Shown here: positions 1-9,711 of the stretch, one piece after another
Layout: each line of letters opens with the position of its first letter
Position numbering within the stretch: the stretch's first letter is position 1
Source: Saccharomycopsis fibuligera x Saccharomycopsis cf. fibuligera
Lineage: Eukaryota; Ascomycota; Saccharomycetes; Ascoideales; Saccharomycopsidaceae
Length of the DNA: 64,000 nucleotides
Assembly (NCBI GenBank): GCA_001936135.1
Contig: CP012810.1
Span: forward strand, 806,001 to 870,000
Reading direction: 5' to 3'
Position numbers and translations under genes: made by a program
Notes under the pieces: generated by a model
The model's database searches: none
What the model saw: the letters and a program-made list of their open reading frames with translations, nothing else
Told to the model about the DNA's origin: nothing

Positions 1-59
1 CCCAAATCCCTGTTTTTGGTTTTTATTGAAAATAATATATTTGCTAAGACCAAGAATAT

Positions 60-3000
60 TCAAGTTGGCTTCTTCTTCAAAAAGTCTGCAAAACTCATTT
101 TTTTCACTTTTTTCACTTCCGAGGAGCTTTCTCTCTTAATATGTGGCGGAATTTCATTATTATTATCAGCAGCACTAGTAGCCGCTGCTGCCATTGCTGC
201 AACACTACCACCACCGGATACTTCTGCCTTTATACCAAAACCGGGCAGTGCAGCATCAGCAGGACCTTGAACTTGGCCTTGAACTTGACTCTGACCTTGA
301 ACTTGACCTTGACCTTGACCTTGACCTTGGCCTTGACCTTGAACTTGGCCTTGGCCTTGACCTTGAACTTGGCCTTGGCCTTGACCTTGAACTTGGCCTT
401 GACCTTGACTGCTGCTATCTTTGTCACTTGCAAATTCCAGCAGCACGCGCGAATCGTTCTTGCTAAGGTTATTGTGACTGCTGCTATTGATAATTTTTCC
501 AGTTTTGCCATTGCTTATACCATCAAGATTAAAGTTTGTCTTAACTGGCACAGGAATAGATAGACAATTAGCCACAATCGCCTTAGCAAGCTGAGCTCGA
601 CTATTAAGAACAGCATAATCCAAGGTGCGGGCAAAATAACTTCTTCTTTTTTTGAATGCCGGATGCTCAATGATAGTTTCACGCTTCTTTGCTGGCTTGA
701 ACAATTTGTCAACGTTTTCTTTTTTGTTGGGTACGTCGTCAGCAGCTATATTAGGGTTATTTTGATTAGTATTGCTGTCTGTATCATTATTGGTATTTGA
801 ATCGTCATTGCCATCACCATTATGATCTTTCTCAACTTCTTGTTCTTGCTCAGCAGTGGCAGCCTCCAAATCAGCCAAGGTACTAGAAATAACTTTGTCA
901 CGATTGAGTAATCTTGATTTGATCAGCAGCTGGCTAATATTATCATTATTTTTAGAATCACTGTCTACCTTGCTCAATTTAGATCCCTTTCTGGAAGATC
1001 TGTAAAAATAGCTGCCCATTTTTTTAATTCTGAGTAGCTTGCATTTGGAATTGTTGACATTACTGCTCACTGAATAGCAACCACATTTATACTGACCCAA
1101 CACAAATTCTACTTGATTGATAAGCTGAACTTTCTCAGCATTTGTCAATTTACTGTTAAAATTTGATTTGACGGTGTCGTTGTGCTTGTCAATGTCCATA
1201 TTAGTATCGGAATAAACTTTGTAAAAAAGTTTATTGAAGTCAAACTCCCAACCAACGCTTAATTCAGCATCTTTTGCAATATTTTTGGTTGCCTGCAAAT
1301 AGAATTTAACTTCACCATTGGATATTACTGGCACAATTTGACAATTTGGGTAACATGATTTTCTAACAAATCTCATTGCATTTCCTGAAGTTTTACAATT
1401 GATAAATAACGGGGCCAACAAACTGTCTTTATCATTCGTAGTTTTCTTTTTCTTCAAATAATGTTCCAAAGAGGATGCTAAATTGGACAACTTTGGTTCC
1501 TTACCTTTTTCTATTAACTCATTGGCATCTTTCCTCAGCGTATCTTCATCTTCGCTTTCAATATCTTCTGCTTGAAAAGTTTTATGAAAATAATTCACAA
1601 AAAAGTAATAATTTTTTGGTAAACCCCAAAAGCTGAATTGATTTATTGGATTATTGAAAAAATTTACCTGATAATCAATCTCGCCCAAAAATTCCGAAAC
1701 TAGCTGTCCTTTAGCGCAGCCCGAACCTTTCAAAAAAACCCCTAGGTTGGACAAGCCGCTAAATTTGAAATGTGATGATGGTGCTGAATTGTTTTCATTA
1801 ATCAAGATATTTTTCACTAGAATCTCTGGTTTTTCTAATTTGTCAAGCTCTTCTTTTGTTAGATTCAAAATGGTAGACTTTTCTTTATACTCGTTTTGCA
1901 ACTTGCCAAGTAGTTTTGGAAGCAAATTTGTAAAATAGTGTTCAAGTTTCTTGTCTTTGTACTCTAGCTGTTTTAAATTGTAATACACAGCATAATAATA
2001 TTCGTCTTTCGCTGACTCAATTCTAGTTATCAATTCTTCATTAGTGTTATCGTCAAACTCTTCCCTTTTCTTTTTCCTCGACTTATCTTTTCTAGAATGC
2101 TGATTGTTGTTTTCGGTCTTGTCATTATAATTCGCGCTATTGTTATTGCTATTGCTATTGCTATTGCTATTGTTATTACTATTACTATTATTATTAATAA
2201 AATTATTAGTATTAATATTATTGATATTATTGATATTATTATTATTATTATTATTATTATTATCATTAATAAAATTATTGCTATCATTTTTGTTGCTAGT
2301 GTCAGTGGTTGCTTTGTTTTTTGAATCATTGTCAATAGTTTCCACAAGTTCTTTAGCCGTGCTAACATCCCTATGTAAATCTGAATTAGATGCAGATCTG
2401 TCCTTGTTATTTAGCCGTCTTTTTTTCTTGTTGTCTTCGTGATGTTTAGTGTCGTCAGCATGGTCATTATTTTGTTGATCACGAGACCTCTTTTTATTAT
2501 TGATATTATCGTTTACGACTGCTGCTGTGGTTGCTGCCGTTGTTGGCGCTGATGCTGAAGATGATGATGAGGTTGATGGCGCTTGATCAGCATATTTATC
2601 AGCATCAGGGTCGCCACCAAAAAGGCTCAACTGTCTTTCTCTCATTTTCTTTACATTGATATTTCTGCTTTTAAAAGTTTTTGGATCACACAATTCGCAA
2701 TAATATAAGTCAGGAACGTCATTTGCTTGAATATTGAAACAAGACGCATGTTGCCATCTAAAACATTTGTCACACTGAATGGTGAAACCGTCATCTTCAT
2801 TGACACGGCAAATACAGTCAATAATACCCGAATCTTGTCCTACCGCGTACGGTGGTACTGATTGGGTGGATTCTTTCTTTTTTGATGATTGCTTTGTCTT
2901 GTCTGACTTTTCTTTTTTGTCTCTTGAGCTTTTCTTCTTTACTAGCGGTGGCCTTTCAGACTCTTGAAATGATTCATTATTTTTTGAAGTAGACGATGTG

Positions 3001-3818
3001 GTCTCAACACTTTTTTGTTGCTTATTTTCCGATTTTATGGCTTGTTCCACTATTTTACTAAGATCAACTTTCGTGTCTTTGTTGCTATTAACATCTGAAT
3101 CATTTGCCTTTTTCTGCTGAGAAATAACTTCTTTCACCGCCGTGGGGCTAACTCCGTGCCCACGAATTGTTTGTTCAAGAGCTTTAATATCCGTTTTTTG
3201 CTGATGCAGTTGCTGTTGCTGGTGTAAAGTTTGATTAATAGTACTGAGATTACTATTATTTAAGGGCAAAGGTAATGGCGTTGAAGCAGCAGCAGCTAAC
3301 GCAGCGGCAGCCACAATTGCCTTCATAGAATGGTCTTGCTTATTGCCTTCGGCTTGGTTTCCAGCAACCGATAATGCAGCCACTGCAGGACCTGGATTTG
3401 ACGTAGGCGACAAGTTTGCTGGATTTGGCGAGGGAGGAGTTTTGAAGTTAACCTCTTTGCTGTTTGTGTTGATGCTTACATTATTATCTTGATGTTTGTC
3501 CTTGGGAAGCAGCTCTATCTGAGCTGGTGGAGTAATCAGTTTTCCAGTACTTTCCTTTCTGCTTCGTTGCTGTATTTGTGCATGTTGCTGGTGCTGTTGC
3601 GATTGCTGAGACGGTAGTTGGGAAGCTGTTGGTGATTTTGATAAAGCTTCTTGGTTTCGTATTGCACCTTCTGGAAGCGCCTGAGTGGCTAGAGAGCTAT
3701 TACTAAATCGTAAAAGCGCAGAGGCATCCTCCAAAAGATGGTTCTGGCTGCTGCTAGTGCCGCTGGTACCCTTTGAGCTAACTGCATCAGGATTTGAGGG
3801 GCGACTAGGGTCAGACAT
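60..3818 (-). CDS. SET3: SET3-like PHD finger and SET domain protein
   Basis: Protein of 1252 aa from an ATG at 3818. A PHD finger with the C/H zinc ligand pattern (CICRV...CDKC...WQHASCF...YYCELC) lies near residues 331-378, and a SET domain near 683-862 (from SNLGVFLKGSGC to LSVGWEFDF). In the SET core the usual NHxCxPN is RKSCYPN, so methyltransferase activity is doubtful, as is known for the Set3/MLL5 family. In S. cerevisiae Set3 scaffolds the Set3C histone deacetylase complex (Hos2, Sif2, Snt1), with the PHD finger reading H3K4 methylation. Flanks are low complexity: Gln/Ser-rich N-terminus, an Asn run near 514-563, and a Gly-Gln repeat near 1135-1183. Length exceeds S. cerevisiae Set3 (about 750 aa). 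Set4 is the alternative paralogue. Confidence 0.88.
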   Translation of the reverse strand: MSDPSRPSNPDAVSSKGTSGTSSSQNHLLEDASALLRFSNSSLATQALPEGAIRNQEALSKSPTASQLPSQQSQQHQQHAQIQQRSRKESTGKLITPPAQIELLPKDKHQDNNVSINTNSKEVNFKTPPSPNPANLSPTSNPGPAVAALSVAGNQAEGNKQDHSMKAIVAAAALAAAASTPLPLPLNNSNLSTINQTLHQQQQLHQQKTDIKALEQTIRGHGVSPTAVKEVISQQKKANDSDVNSNKDTKVDLSKIVEQAIKSENKQQKSVETTSSTSKNNESFQESERPPLVKKKSSRDKKEKSDKTKQSSKKKESTQSVPPYAVGQDSGIIDCICRVNEDDGFTIQCDKCFRWQHASCFNIQANDVPDLYYCELCDPKTFKSRNINVKKMRERQLSLFGGDPDADKYADQAPSTSSSSSASAPTTAATTAAVVNDNINNKKRSRDQQNNDHADDTKHHEDNKKKRRLNNKDRSASNSDLHRDVSTAKELVETIDNDSKNKATTDTSNKNDSNNFINDNNNNNNNNNINNINNINTNNFINNNSNSNNNSNSNSNSNNNSANYNDKTENNNQHSRKDKSRKKKREEFDDNTNEELITRIESAKDEYYYAVYYNLKQLEYKDKKLEHYFTNLLPKLLGKLQNEYKEKSTILNLTKEELDKLEKPEILVKNILINENNSAPSSHFKFSGLSNLGVFLKGSGCAKGQLVSEFLGEIDYQVNFFNNPINQFSFWGLPKNYYFFVNYFHKTFQAEDIESEDEDTLRKDANELIEKGKEPKLSNLASSLEHYLKKKKTTNDKDSLLAPLFINCKTSGNAMRFVRKSCYPNCQIVPVISNGEVKFYLQATKNIAKDAELSVGWEFDFNKLFYKVYSDTNMDIDKHNDTVKSNFNSKLTNAEKVQLINQVEFVLGQYKCGCYSVSSNVNNSKCKLLRIKKMGSYFYRSSRKGSKLSKVDSDSKNNDNISQLLIKSRLLNRDKVISSTLADLEAATAEQEQEVEKDHNGDGNDDSNTNNDTDSNTNQNNPNIAADDVPNKKENVDKLFKPAKKRETIIEHPAFKKRRSYFARTLDYAVLNSRAQLAKAIVANCLSIPVPVKTNFNLDGISNGKTGKIINSSSHNNLSKNDSRVLLEFASDKDSSSQGQGQVQGQGQGQVQGQGQGQVQGQGQGQGQGQGQVQGQSQVQGQVQGPADAALPGFGIKAEVSGGGSVAAMAAAATSAADNNNEIPPHIKRESSSEVKKVKKMSFADFLKKKPT
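268..412. repeat. Gly-Gln coding minisatellite in the SET3-like gene
   Basis: Imperfect tandem repeats built from 6-nt modules (cttgac, cttgaa, cttggc). They encode alternating GQ and VQ on the minus strand near the C-terminus. The repeat leaves several other frames open on both strands, which produces spurious Leu/Thr and Lys/Val ORFs there. Copy number probably varies between strains. Confidence 0.85.
2130..2275. repeat. ATT trinucleotide tract encoding an Asn run
   Basis: Interrupted TTA/ATT trinucleotide repeat that gives poly-Asn on the minus strand inside the SET3-like protein, between the PHD and SET domains. The plus-strand Leu/Ile-rich frames across it are shadows of the repeat. Confidence 0.85.
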
Positions 3819-4319
3819 CGATAATCTAGATGATTTGGAGTAGCAAGTAAAGTTATTATAGACCTATTTCTAGCAAAAGCAGACCACAGAGTGCTGTCAT
3901 GCACTGGCTCCTGGAGTCTATATATTCTTTTTCAGCTTTATTTTTTTATTCTTCTGTCGTGTATCTCGTATTCCACCTGAGGGTTGTCCGAGTTTTACCC
4001 GGTATGTAAATCACACACCCGCATTTTGCTATGCGCAGCCGTTAATGCTTGCGACATATACTACAACACCGAACAACGTTTACAGCCATGACTTTAGTAG
4101 ATTTGTTAAATATATGGCACGATGAGTCAGTTCGAAGCCTACCATCGCCCAAGTCACGGAACTAACTATAGACACGACAAGTTGTAAGCGGCATTACAAA
4201 ATTCAAGTGGATGTTTGGCTGTCTTTTACTTCTCATATTTCTACATTCAATGCACCAACGTTTTGATCGAATTATTATTTATTTCAGTTAATTAATTGTG
4301 TTCGTACTCACAAATAAAA
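3819..4319. other. Intergenic, SET3 promoter and RPT1 3' flank
   Basis: About 500 bases between two minus-strand genes. It should hold the SET3 promoter and the RPT1 terminator. The only motif I can name is TTACCCGG at 3995-4002. No ORF or RNA gene seen. Confidence 0.6.
3995..4002 (+). promoter_or_regulatory. Candidate Reb1-type site TTACCCGG
   Basis: TTACCCGG matches the S. cerevisiae Reb1 general regulatory factor consensus. It lies 177 bases upstream of the SET3-like ATG. The same octamer recurs at 5932-5939 upstream of RPT1. Whether Reb1 has this specificity in the present yeast is inferred. Confidence 0.45.
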
Positions 4320-5723
4320 TCAGTTGTATTGCATGTAACGGCTCGTGGAGCTGAACTTCATATTACCCTTGATAACCTTCTCCACAGCTGCCAAAAAGTC
4401 TTTTTCCGTAGCCACTTTTCTTCTAGCTCTAATAGCAAACATACCAGCTTCAGTACAAACCGATCTCAATTCGGCACCAGTGGCATTTGGACATAATCTG
4501 GCAATTAATTCCCATCTAATATTTCTTTCCACTGACATAGATTTCGTATGAATCTTGAAAATATTAGCTCTACCTTCCAAATCTGGCAAACTAAATTCAA
4601 CTTTTCTGTCAATTCTCCCTGGTCTTAACAATGCAGGATCCAAGGTGTTTGGTCTATTGGTAGCAAACATGACTTTAATATTACCTCTAGCATCGAAGCC
4701 ATCTAACTGGGTAATTAATTCCAACATGGTTCTTTGAACTTCATTATCACCACCAGCCCCATCATCGAATCTAGCACCGCCTATAGCATCAACTTCATCA
4801 AAAAATATAATACATGCTTTCTTAGTTCTTGCCATCTCAAAAAGCTCTCTAACCATTCTAGCACCTTCACCAACGTATTTCTGTACCAATTCTGAGCCAA
4901 TGACTCTGATGAACGTGGCGTCAGTTCTATTGGCCACGGCTCTGGCGCATAAGGTTTTGCCGGTACCTGGTGGGCCATACAATAATATACCTTTTGGTGG
5001 GTCAATACCTAAATTAACGAATCTTTCTGGGGACAACAATGGCAATTCAACCACTTCTCTCAACTTTTCAATTTGCTCTTTGCAACCACCAATATCACCA
5101 TACGTAACATCTGGTTTTTCCTCCACAGTCATCATGGTCACACTTGGGTCAATCTTTGGAGGCAATGGTAGCTGAATGTCATACTTCATTCTATCCACCC
5201 CAACTCTCATACCTTCTTCAATATCGGTTGGTGACACCTTCTGGCCCAAGCCAACCACAAATTTGGCAATCTGTTTTATATTTATGACGTATTTGGCCTT
5301 TTGATCAGGATCTCTTGATGCTCCACCCAAGAGACCTTCTAACCCACCGGCAGCACCACCAGCGGCGCCACCAGCAGCAGCACCTTCAGCACTATCTTCA
5401 GCGCCAACAATAATCTTGGTGCATCTTGCCACTTGCAATGGAGGTTCTTCATTCATTCTTTGCTTGTCGGCCATAACATCCCACAAATGTGGAGGCGCAA
5501 GACCGGTATCACTTTCCTTAATACCAATTTTTTCTTTTGTCTTTTGTTCAACATCTTTTATATCTTTTTCAATTTCTTTGATGTTGTCTGCGTATGGAGC
5601 AGCACCGTAGGCTTTCAACACTTGAATATCGCCCTCACTTAATGGCTTAATTTTGTCTTCTTTCTTTTCGGTCTCTTCTTCGAGAGGAGCCTGATACTTC
5701 TCCCAATTTTCCTTTGGTGGCAT
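4320..5723 (-). CDS. RPT1: 26S proteasome regulatory ATPase Rpt1
   Basis: 467 aa, the same length as S. cerevisiae Rpt1, and near-identical through the AAA+ module. It is one of six ATPases of the 19S base that unfold substrates and thread them into the 20S core. Visible: N-terminal [27 protein letters not shown] of the OB region near 144-160; Walker A GPPGTGKT at 250-257; Walker B IIFFDEVD at 305-312; arginine-finger region LRPGRIDR; C-terminus SRYMQYN. A Gly/Ala-rich insert (near 112-135) takes the place of the Asn/Asp-rich insert in S. cerevisiae. The ATG at 5723 matches the family start. The gene for another proteasome subunit (PRE3) lies 11 kb away; both promoters carry PACE-like boxes. 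Confidence 0.98.
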   Translation of the reverse strand: MPPKENWEKYQAPLEEETEKKEDKIKPLSEGDIQVLKAYGAAPYADNIKEIEKDIKDVEQKTKEKIGIKESDTGLAPPHLWDVMADKQRMNEEPPLQVARCTKIIVGAEDSAEGAAAGGAAGGAAGGLEGLLGGASRDPDQKAKYVINIKQIAKFVVGLGQKVSPTDIEEGMRVGVDRMKYDIQLPLPPKIDPSVTMMTVEEKPDVTYGDIGGCKEQIEKLREVVELPLLSPERFVNLGIDPPKGILLYGPPGTGKTLCARAVANRTDATFIRVIGSELVQKYVGEGARMVRELFEMARTKKACIIFFDEVDAIGGARFDDGAGGDNEVQRTMLELITQLDGFDARGNIKVMFATNRPNTLDPALLRPGRIDRKVEFSLPDLEGRANIFKIHTKSMSVERNIRWELIARLCPNATGAELRSVCTEAGMFAIRARRKVATEKDFLAAVEKVIKGNMKFSSTSRYMQYN

Positions 5724-5828
5724 ATTTAATAGTTTTCAATATTTATAGTACTGAGTTCAATGGGCAATGGGGATGATGCTATTACAATGGAAATGACAAG
5801 CAATATCGACGTGGTCGAGGACTGTTTG

Positions 5829-5837
5829 GGAGGCAAA
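5829..5837 (+). promoter_or_regulatory. PACE-like Rpn4 box GGAGGCAAA
   Basis: GGAGGCAAA is one base from the S. cerevisiae proteasome element GGTGGCAAA bound by Rpn4, and resembles the GAAGGCAAAA form reported for Candida albicans proteasome genes. It lies 106 bases upstream of the RPT1 ATG, on the opposite strand. Function is inferred. Confidence 0.5.
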
Positions 5838-5931
5838 TCAGCCATACTTTACTTTGTTTTCGATAGCTCAAAAAATAACTGAAGCGCTACCAGTTTGTAT
5901 TTTTCATTGCGTGAAGACGTATTACCCGGAA

Positions 5932-5939
5932 AATGAAGA
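5932..5939 (+). promoter_or_regulatory. Candidate Reb1-type site TTACCCGG
   Basis: Same octamer as at 3995-4002, here 209 bases upstream of the RPT1 ATG. Identical sequence, orientation and similar spacing in two tandem promoters argue for a real general-factor site. Confidence 0.45.
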
Positions 5940-6071
5940 TACGGGCACATCTTAACTGCTAATCGCAGCATATCATAACCACCATAACCACTATCTACAG
6001 TAAATACTACTACTAGTAGTAATTGCTCTGAAGCATTTTTATTAAAAATTACGTAATACTCTATGCAAAAC

Positions 6072-8246
6072 CTAATACTTCTTGCCAGCCTTCTTATTAC
6101 CTTTCTTTGATACCGGCTTCACATCTTTCTTCTTTGAATCCTTCTTACTTTTCTTAAGCAAACCAGTATTGTAGCCCTCACTCTGCTCCTCAAGTCTCTT
6201 TCTCTTCTGTCTATTCACTTTCTTTGGGGTCTTAACTGCCGCAGCACTATCAATAGCACCACGGGCACTACCTGGCCTTTGTTTCTTGTCCTTCTCACTT
6301 TCAAACCAAGTTCTTCTTGGTCTGGCCTTGATCTCGTCTTGATATTTCAACAAATTCTCACCCTTTTTGAGCTCTCTTTCTGCTACTTCGAGCTCTTTCT
6401 TCTGTTTTTCCATCTCAGTAACATCTTGAATCTCTTCTCTTCTATTTTCAATCGTACTGTTAGTATCTTCGACTTTCTTCCAGTCAACAGTTCTACTGAC
6501 GGCTTTCTTGGCTGGAACGTCATTAATCATATTTTGTTTCTCTGCAAGACTCTTAAGCGCATCCTTCACAATCGTTCTATCAGCGGCGCTTTCACCAACA
6601 AATGAAATGGATTTACCTTCTCTATTAGCTCTAGCAGTTCTCCCCACTCTATGCAAATAAATCTCATAAGACTTGGGCATGTCAAAATTAATAACAAATT
6701 CAATCTTTGGAATATCCAAACCTCTAGCGGCCAAATCAGTACAAATCAAAATCGGAACACTCAAATTTTTGAAACTTGTTACACTCATCAATCTCTGTTC
6801 TTGAGATAATGCTCCGTGTAATTCTCCAGCCTTCAAACCCAACACTTGTAAAATAATTTTCAACTTATGTGCTGTTTCTTTTCTAGCAACAAACACCACG
6901 ATACGATGCTGCTGTTTTGGGTCAATTTCACTCAAAATATTATAAAGTAATGCTGGTTTTTGTGAGTCTCTTTTACGTATTCTCACAAACTCTTGTGTCA
7001 ATCTGCTAGCAGCTTTATTTGGTGGGTTGATCATGATTCTCACTGGTTTATTCAATGATAATTGAATCAAACTCTTAATTCTGGAATTCATCGTAGCAGA
7101 AAACAACAATGATTGCCTCTTTTTAGGTAATAATGACAAAATTTCCGTTAATTCTTTTTGAAAACCTTCTTCCAACATTCTATCGGCTTCATCCATCACA
7201 AGCACTTCCACATTTTCAACATTAAAACTTGGTGAATTACGAATATGATCGATGAATCTACCTGGCGTAGCAATGACGATATCCGGCTTGCTTTTCAATT
7301 CTTGTTCTTGTTTTCTCAAATTCAACCCACCAACAGCTAAACCCATAGTGATGTTGCTAGCATATTTGGCCAATCTTTTGGTGACGTCACTAACTTGAAT
7401 AGACAATTCTCTTGTCGGCGTAAGCACCACAACTCTGGTCATATTAACTTTACTTGGCTTGTAAAGAAGTCTTTCAATGATTGGGATCATATAGGCAGCA
7501 GTTTTACCGGAACCGGTTTCTGCACCAGCAACAATATCTTTCCCAAGCAATGCAATAGGAATAGATTCCCTTTGAATCGGAGTAGGCTTAATATAGTTGA
7601 GTTCAGCTAAACTTTTCAAGATTGGTCTGGATAGTTGCAAACTGGCAAATGATGTGTCGATCTTGTCAGCGTCATTACTGCTGGTAGCACTGGCAACTTT
7701 TGAGGCTTCGAAAAATTCAGCGATAGCTTCTGCACTGTCTTCTTCTTCATCCGGGTTTTTCAGTTTTCCTTTACTCATTTTTTGTAAATCGTTATCTTGG
7801 GCATCATCGTTTTCTTCATTTTCAGAATCATCCTCTTCATCCTCTTCATCGTCATCTTCATCTTCATTCTCACCATCATCGTCATCGTCATCGCTATCAT
7901 CGTCGCTTTCCTCATCAGCATTCTTTTCATCCTTCTCGCCCTGATACAAAAAATTCCAATCGGCATCAGCAGAACGGCCTTCATCTTCCAAGTCAAAAGT
8001 AAATCCTTTATTCAAAGCAGCAGCTTCATCATCTTCATCATCTAATTTTTCGGCCTTAGCTTTCTTGGTGACTTTCTTCTTTTTTTCTCCACTTTTCTCA
8101 GCTTTTGCCTTTGAATTGGCTTTCAATTCGCTTTCACCTTCAAAGGAACCTTCTTTTTTTGGTGCTTGAGGTGGAGCGGTTTCATCGTCCGAATCAAAAT
8201 CAGGGACTTCAAGAGTATCCAAATTGACCTGGTACTTCTTGGCCAT
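6072..8246 (-). CDS. DRS1: ATP-dependent DEAD-box RNA helicase Drs1
   Basis: 724 aa (S. cerevisiae Drs1 is about 750). Nucleolar helicase needed for 27S pre-rRNA processing and 60S subunit assembly. An acidic Asp/Glu block spans about 111-150. The helicase core follows: Q motif [10 protein letters not shown] near 221-230, Walker A AETGSGKT at 242-249, PTREL, ATPGR, DEAD at 352-355, SAT at 383-385, and HRVGRTAR near 535. A Lys/Arg-rich tail ends [11 protein letters not shown], a typical nucleolar tail. The [12 protein letters not shown] stretch before the acidic block fits Drs1 rather than related helicases. The ATG at 8246 is the first in frame. Confidence 0.95.
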   Translation of the reverse strand: MAKKYQVNLDTLEVPDFDSDDETAPPQAPKKEGSFEGESELKANSKAKAEKSGEKKKKVTKKAKAEKLDDEDDEAAALNKGFTFDLEDEGRSADADWNFLYQGEKDEKNADEESDDDSDDDDDDGENEDEDDDEEDEEDDSENEENDDAQDNDLQKMSKGKLKNPDEEEDSAEAIAEFFEASKVASATSSNDADKIDTSFASLQLSRPILKSLAELNYIKPTPIQRESIPIALLGKDIVAGAETGSGKTAAYMIPIIERLLYKPSKVNMTRVVVLTPTRELSIQVSDVTKRLAKYASNITMGLAVGGLNLRKQEQELKSKPDIVIATPGRFIDHIRNSPSFNVENVEVLVMDEADRMLEEGFQKELTEILSLLPKKRQSLLFSATMNSRIKSLIQLSLNKPVRIMINPPNKAASRLTQEFVRIRKRDSQKPALLYNILSEIDPKQQHRIVVFVARKETAHKLKIILQVLGLKAGELHGALSQEQRLMSVTSFKNLSVPILICTDLAARGLDIPKIEFVINFDMPKSYEIYLHRVGRTARANREGKSISFVGESAADRTIVKDALKSLAEKQNMINDVPAKKAVSRTVDWKKVEDTNSTIENRREEIQDVTEMEKQKKELEVAERELKKGENLLKYQDEIKARPRRTWFESEKDKKQRPGSARGAIDSAAAVKTPKKVNRQKRKRLEEQSEGYNTGLLKKSKKDSKKKDVKPVSKKGNKKAGKKY

Positions 8247-9144
8247 TTTATAAAATTATAAACAGTGGAACTGTGATACTTGTGGGTTTTGTCTGTGTAT
8301 AAGCTCGAACCTTTAGGTATCCTTATTATTAAAAGTATCGTTTCTTTGGAAAAAAAAAAGGAATAGGCCAATGATGTGTGCTTTCTAATCCAGGATACTG
8401 CTATCTGCCCAAGAAGCTGCTGCGTAACAATCTATAATCTACACACATTTTGGGGTTTTCTGCAAGAGCTGTGAAATAAAAAATTTTTTTTTTTTTTCCG
8501 CCCTGCCTGCAGAGCATCGCACAGGGTAATTCGAGAAGCCGGCATTTCTCATAGTTAATGAAGCGTAGTGCTGAAGTGCTCGACACGGTTGGCATTGATC
8601 TGGGAAAAGAAAACCACAGTGAGACTGGCCCCGTTTGTGGTGGTAATGACACGGCTACTTGCTCATTTAGCTGTAGATTCCCATAGATGTTACACATACC
8701 AATTATTGAGGACTTTGCATTTTGCTAATATATTATCATCTTGAGACGAAATTCATTTTGAAAAAGTCTAGTCTGTCTTTGGCGTTGTACACTCAAGGAA
8801 ATTGGAAGCAGCTTGAAAAGAACAGATCATACGCGGATATCCATAATCCATAGGCCATAATAATATTTCACATACTGACCAAGGAGACCAAAAAGCACTT
8901 CCGCCAAAATTGGCCATTGCTTTAATATTGTATCATCTTAATCAGTATTATCTGCTGCCTCTGCTCTGAGAATAGTATCATTATTTTGTCAATCAATTGA
9001 AAAGCATATATATTCAATTCTAAGCGGGCATACGTCGAAGCATTACTTAGATTATCAAAGCCATACACGTCTCTGATACTGTCAATATCACATTTATATT
9101 TCTATTTCACCACAATAAACTGCTATAAGAAATAACATGCCAAA
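8247..9144. other. Divergent intergenic, DRS1 and SYS1 promoters
   Basis: About 900 bases between divergent genes. It contains a homopolymeric AAAAAATTTTTT tract near 8478-8498 and, just before SYS1, a tiny upstream ORF. No RNA gene recognised. Confidence 0.6.
8473..8498. promoter_or_regulatory. RRPE-like A/T element upstream of DRS1
   Basis: The segment begins GAAATAAAAAATTTTTT and continues as a T run, resembling the ribosomal RNA processing element (core AAAATTTT) found in promoters of yeast ribosome-biogenesis genes. It lies about 230 bases upstream of the DRS1 ATG. I did not find a convincing PAC partner (GATGAG), and poly(dA:dT) nucleosome exclusion would look the same. Confidence 0.3.
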
Positions 9145-9148
9145 ATGA
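9137..9148 (+). promoter_or_regulatory. Minimal uORF overlapping the SYS1 start
   Basis: ATG CCA AAA TGA encodes only Met-Pro-Lys. Its stop overlaps the SYS1 start as ATGA, so termination and the main start codon share three bases. It could lower or tune initiation on SYS1. This is read directly from the sequence; use in vivo is unknown. Confidence 0.5.
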
Positions 9149-9711
9149 GCGGCTATATGAAACTATCAACCAACGTGATGAATCTGGATCTTTTCAAAGA
9201 TACCCTTTCTCCGTCACGTATATTTGCCCAGATTGTGCTTTTGCAATGCACTTACTACATCATTGCCACCTTGATTTTTTCTTTTATGGCCTCATTATTT
9301 GGTTACTCATTCACATTTGCCTGGGTTTTTAGCTGGAAATTAGTGGATATCTCTAATTCTTTGGGTCTTGTGTTATTTTTCCTTTGGCTTTTAGATACGT
9401 TGCTTTGTGTATTGTTCATGACTTTTATTGTTGGAAGATCAAAACTTGCATGGGATTTTGCTTTGACTATTCATATGATTAATTTGTTTGTGGTGTGGTT
9501 ATATTCTAAAGAGTTTCCTAAAAGTTTTTGGTGGTGGGTGTTACAAGTGGTGAGCTCGTTGATTCTTGTGAGTTTGGGCACTTATACTACCAGGTGGAGA
9601 GAATTAAGAACAACATTTTTTGATGGGTTGGTGGATGCTGAGTTGGGGAGTGGTAGTGGCAACGGTAATACAAACAGTATTGAGTTGCAGAATGTTGGTA
9701 ATCAGCGTTGA
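9145..9711 (+). CDS. SYS1: Golgi membrane protein Sys1
   Basis: 188 aa. Sys1 is a four-span integral membrane protein of the late Golgi that recruits the Arl3/ARFRP1 GTPase and so directs vesicle traffic. Four hydrophobic segments lie near 31-53, 74-100, 112-128 and 137-155. Family signatures are DTLSPSRIFAQIVLLQ, FIVGRSKLAWDFALTIHMIN and TYTTRWRELRTTFFDGLVD. The cytosolic C-terminus is short and Gly/Asn-rich. The ATG at 9145 gives an N-terminus that aligns with the yeast family. A CTG near codon 13 falls outside the conserved part. Confidence 0.95.
   Translation: MSGYMKLSTNVMNLDLFKDTLSPSRIFAQIVLLQCTYYIIATLIFSFMASLFGYSFTFAWVFSWKLVDISNSLGLVLFFLWLLDTLLCVLFMTFIVGRSKLAWDFALTIHMINLFVVWLYSKEFPKSFWWWVLQVVSSLILVSLGTYTTRWRELRTTFFDGLVDAELGSGSGNGNTNSIELQNVGNQR

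Larger units (their letters stand above)
5724..6071. other. Intergenic, RPT1 promoter
   Basis: 348 bases between tandem minus-strand genes, holding the RPT1 promoter and the DRS1 3' end. It carries a PACE-like box and a TTACCCGG octamer, entered separately. No small ORF of note. Confidence 0.6.

Noticed and set aside
141-563. Plus-strand Leu-Thr/Leu-Ala repeat ORFs
   Set aside because: Shadows of the minisatellite in the SET3-like gene.
2097-2442. Ile- and Leu-rich ORFs opposite the SET3-like gene
   Set aside because: Shadows of the Asn-coding trinucleotide tract.
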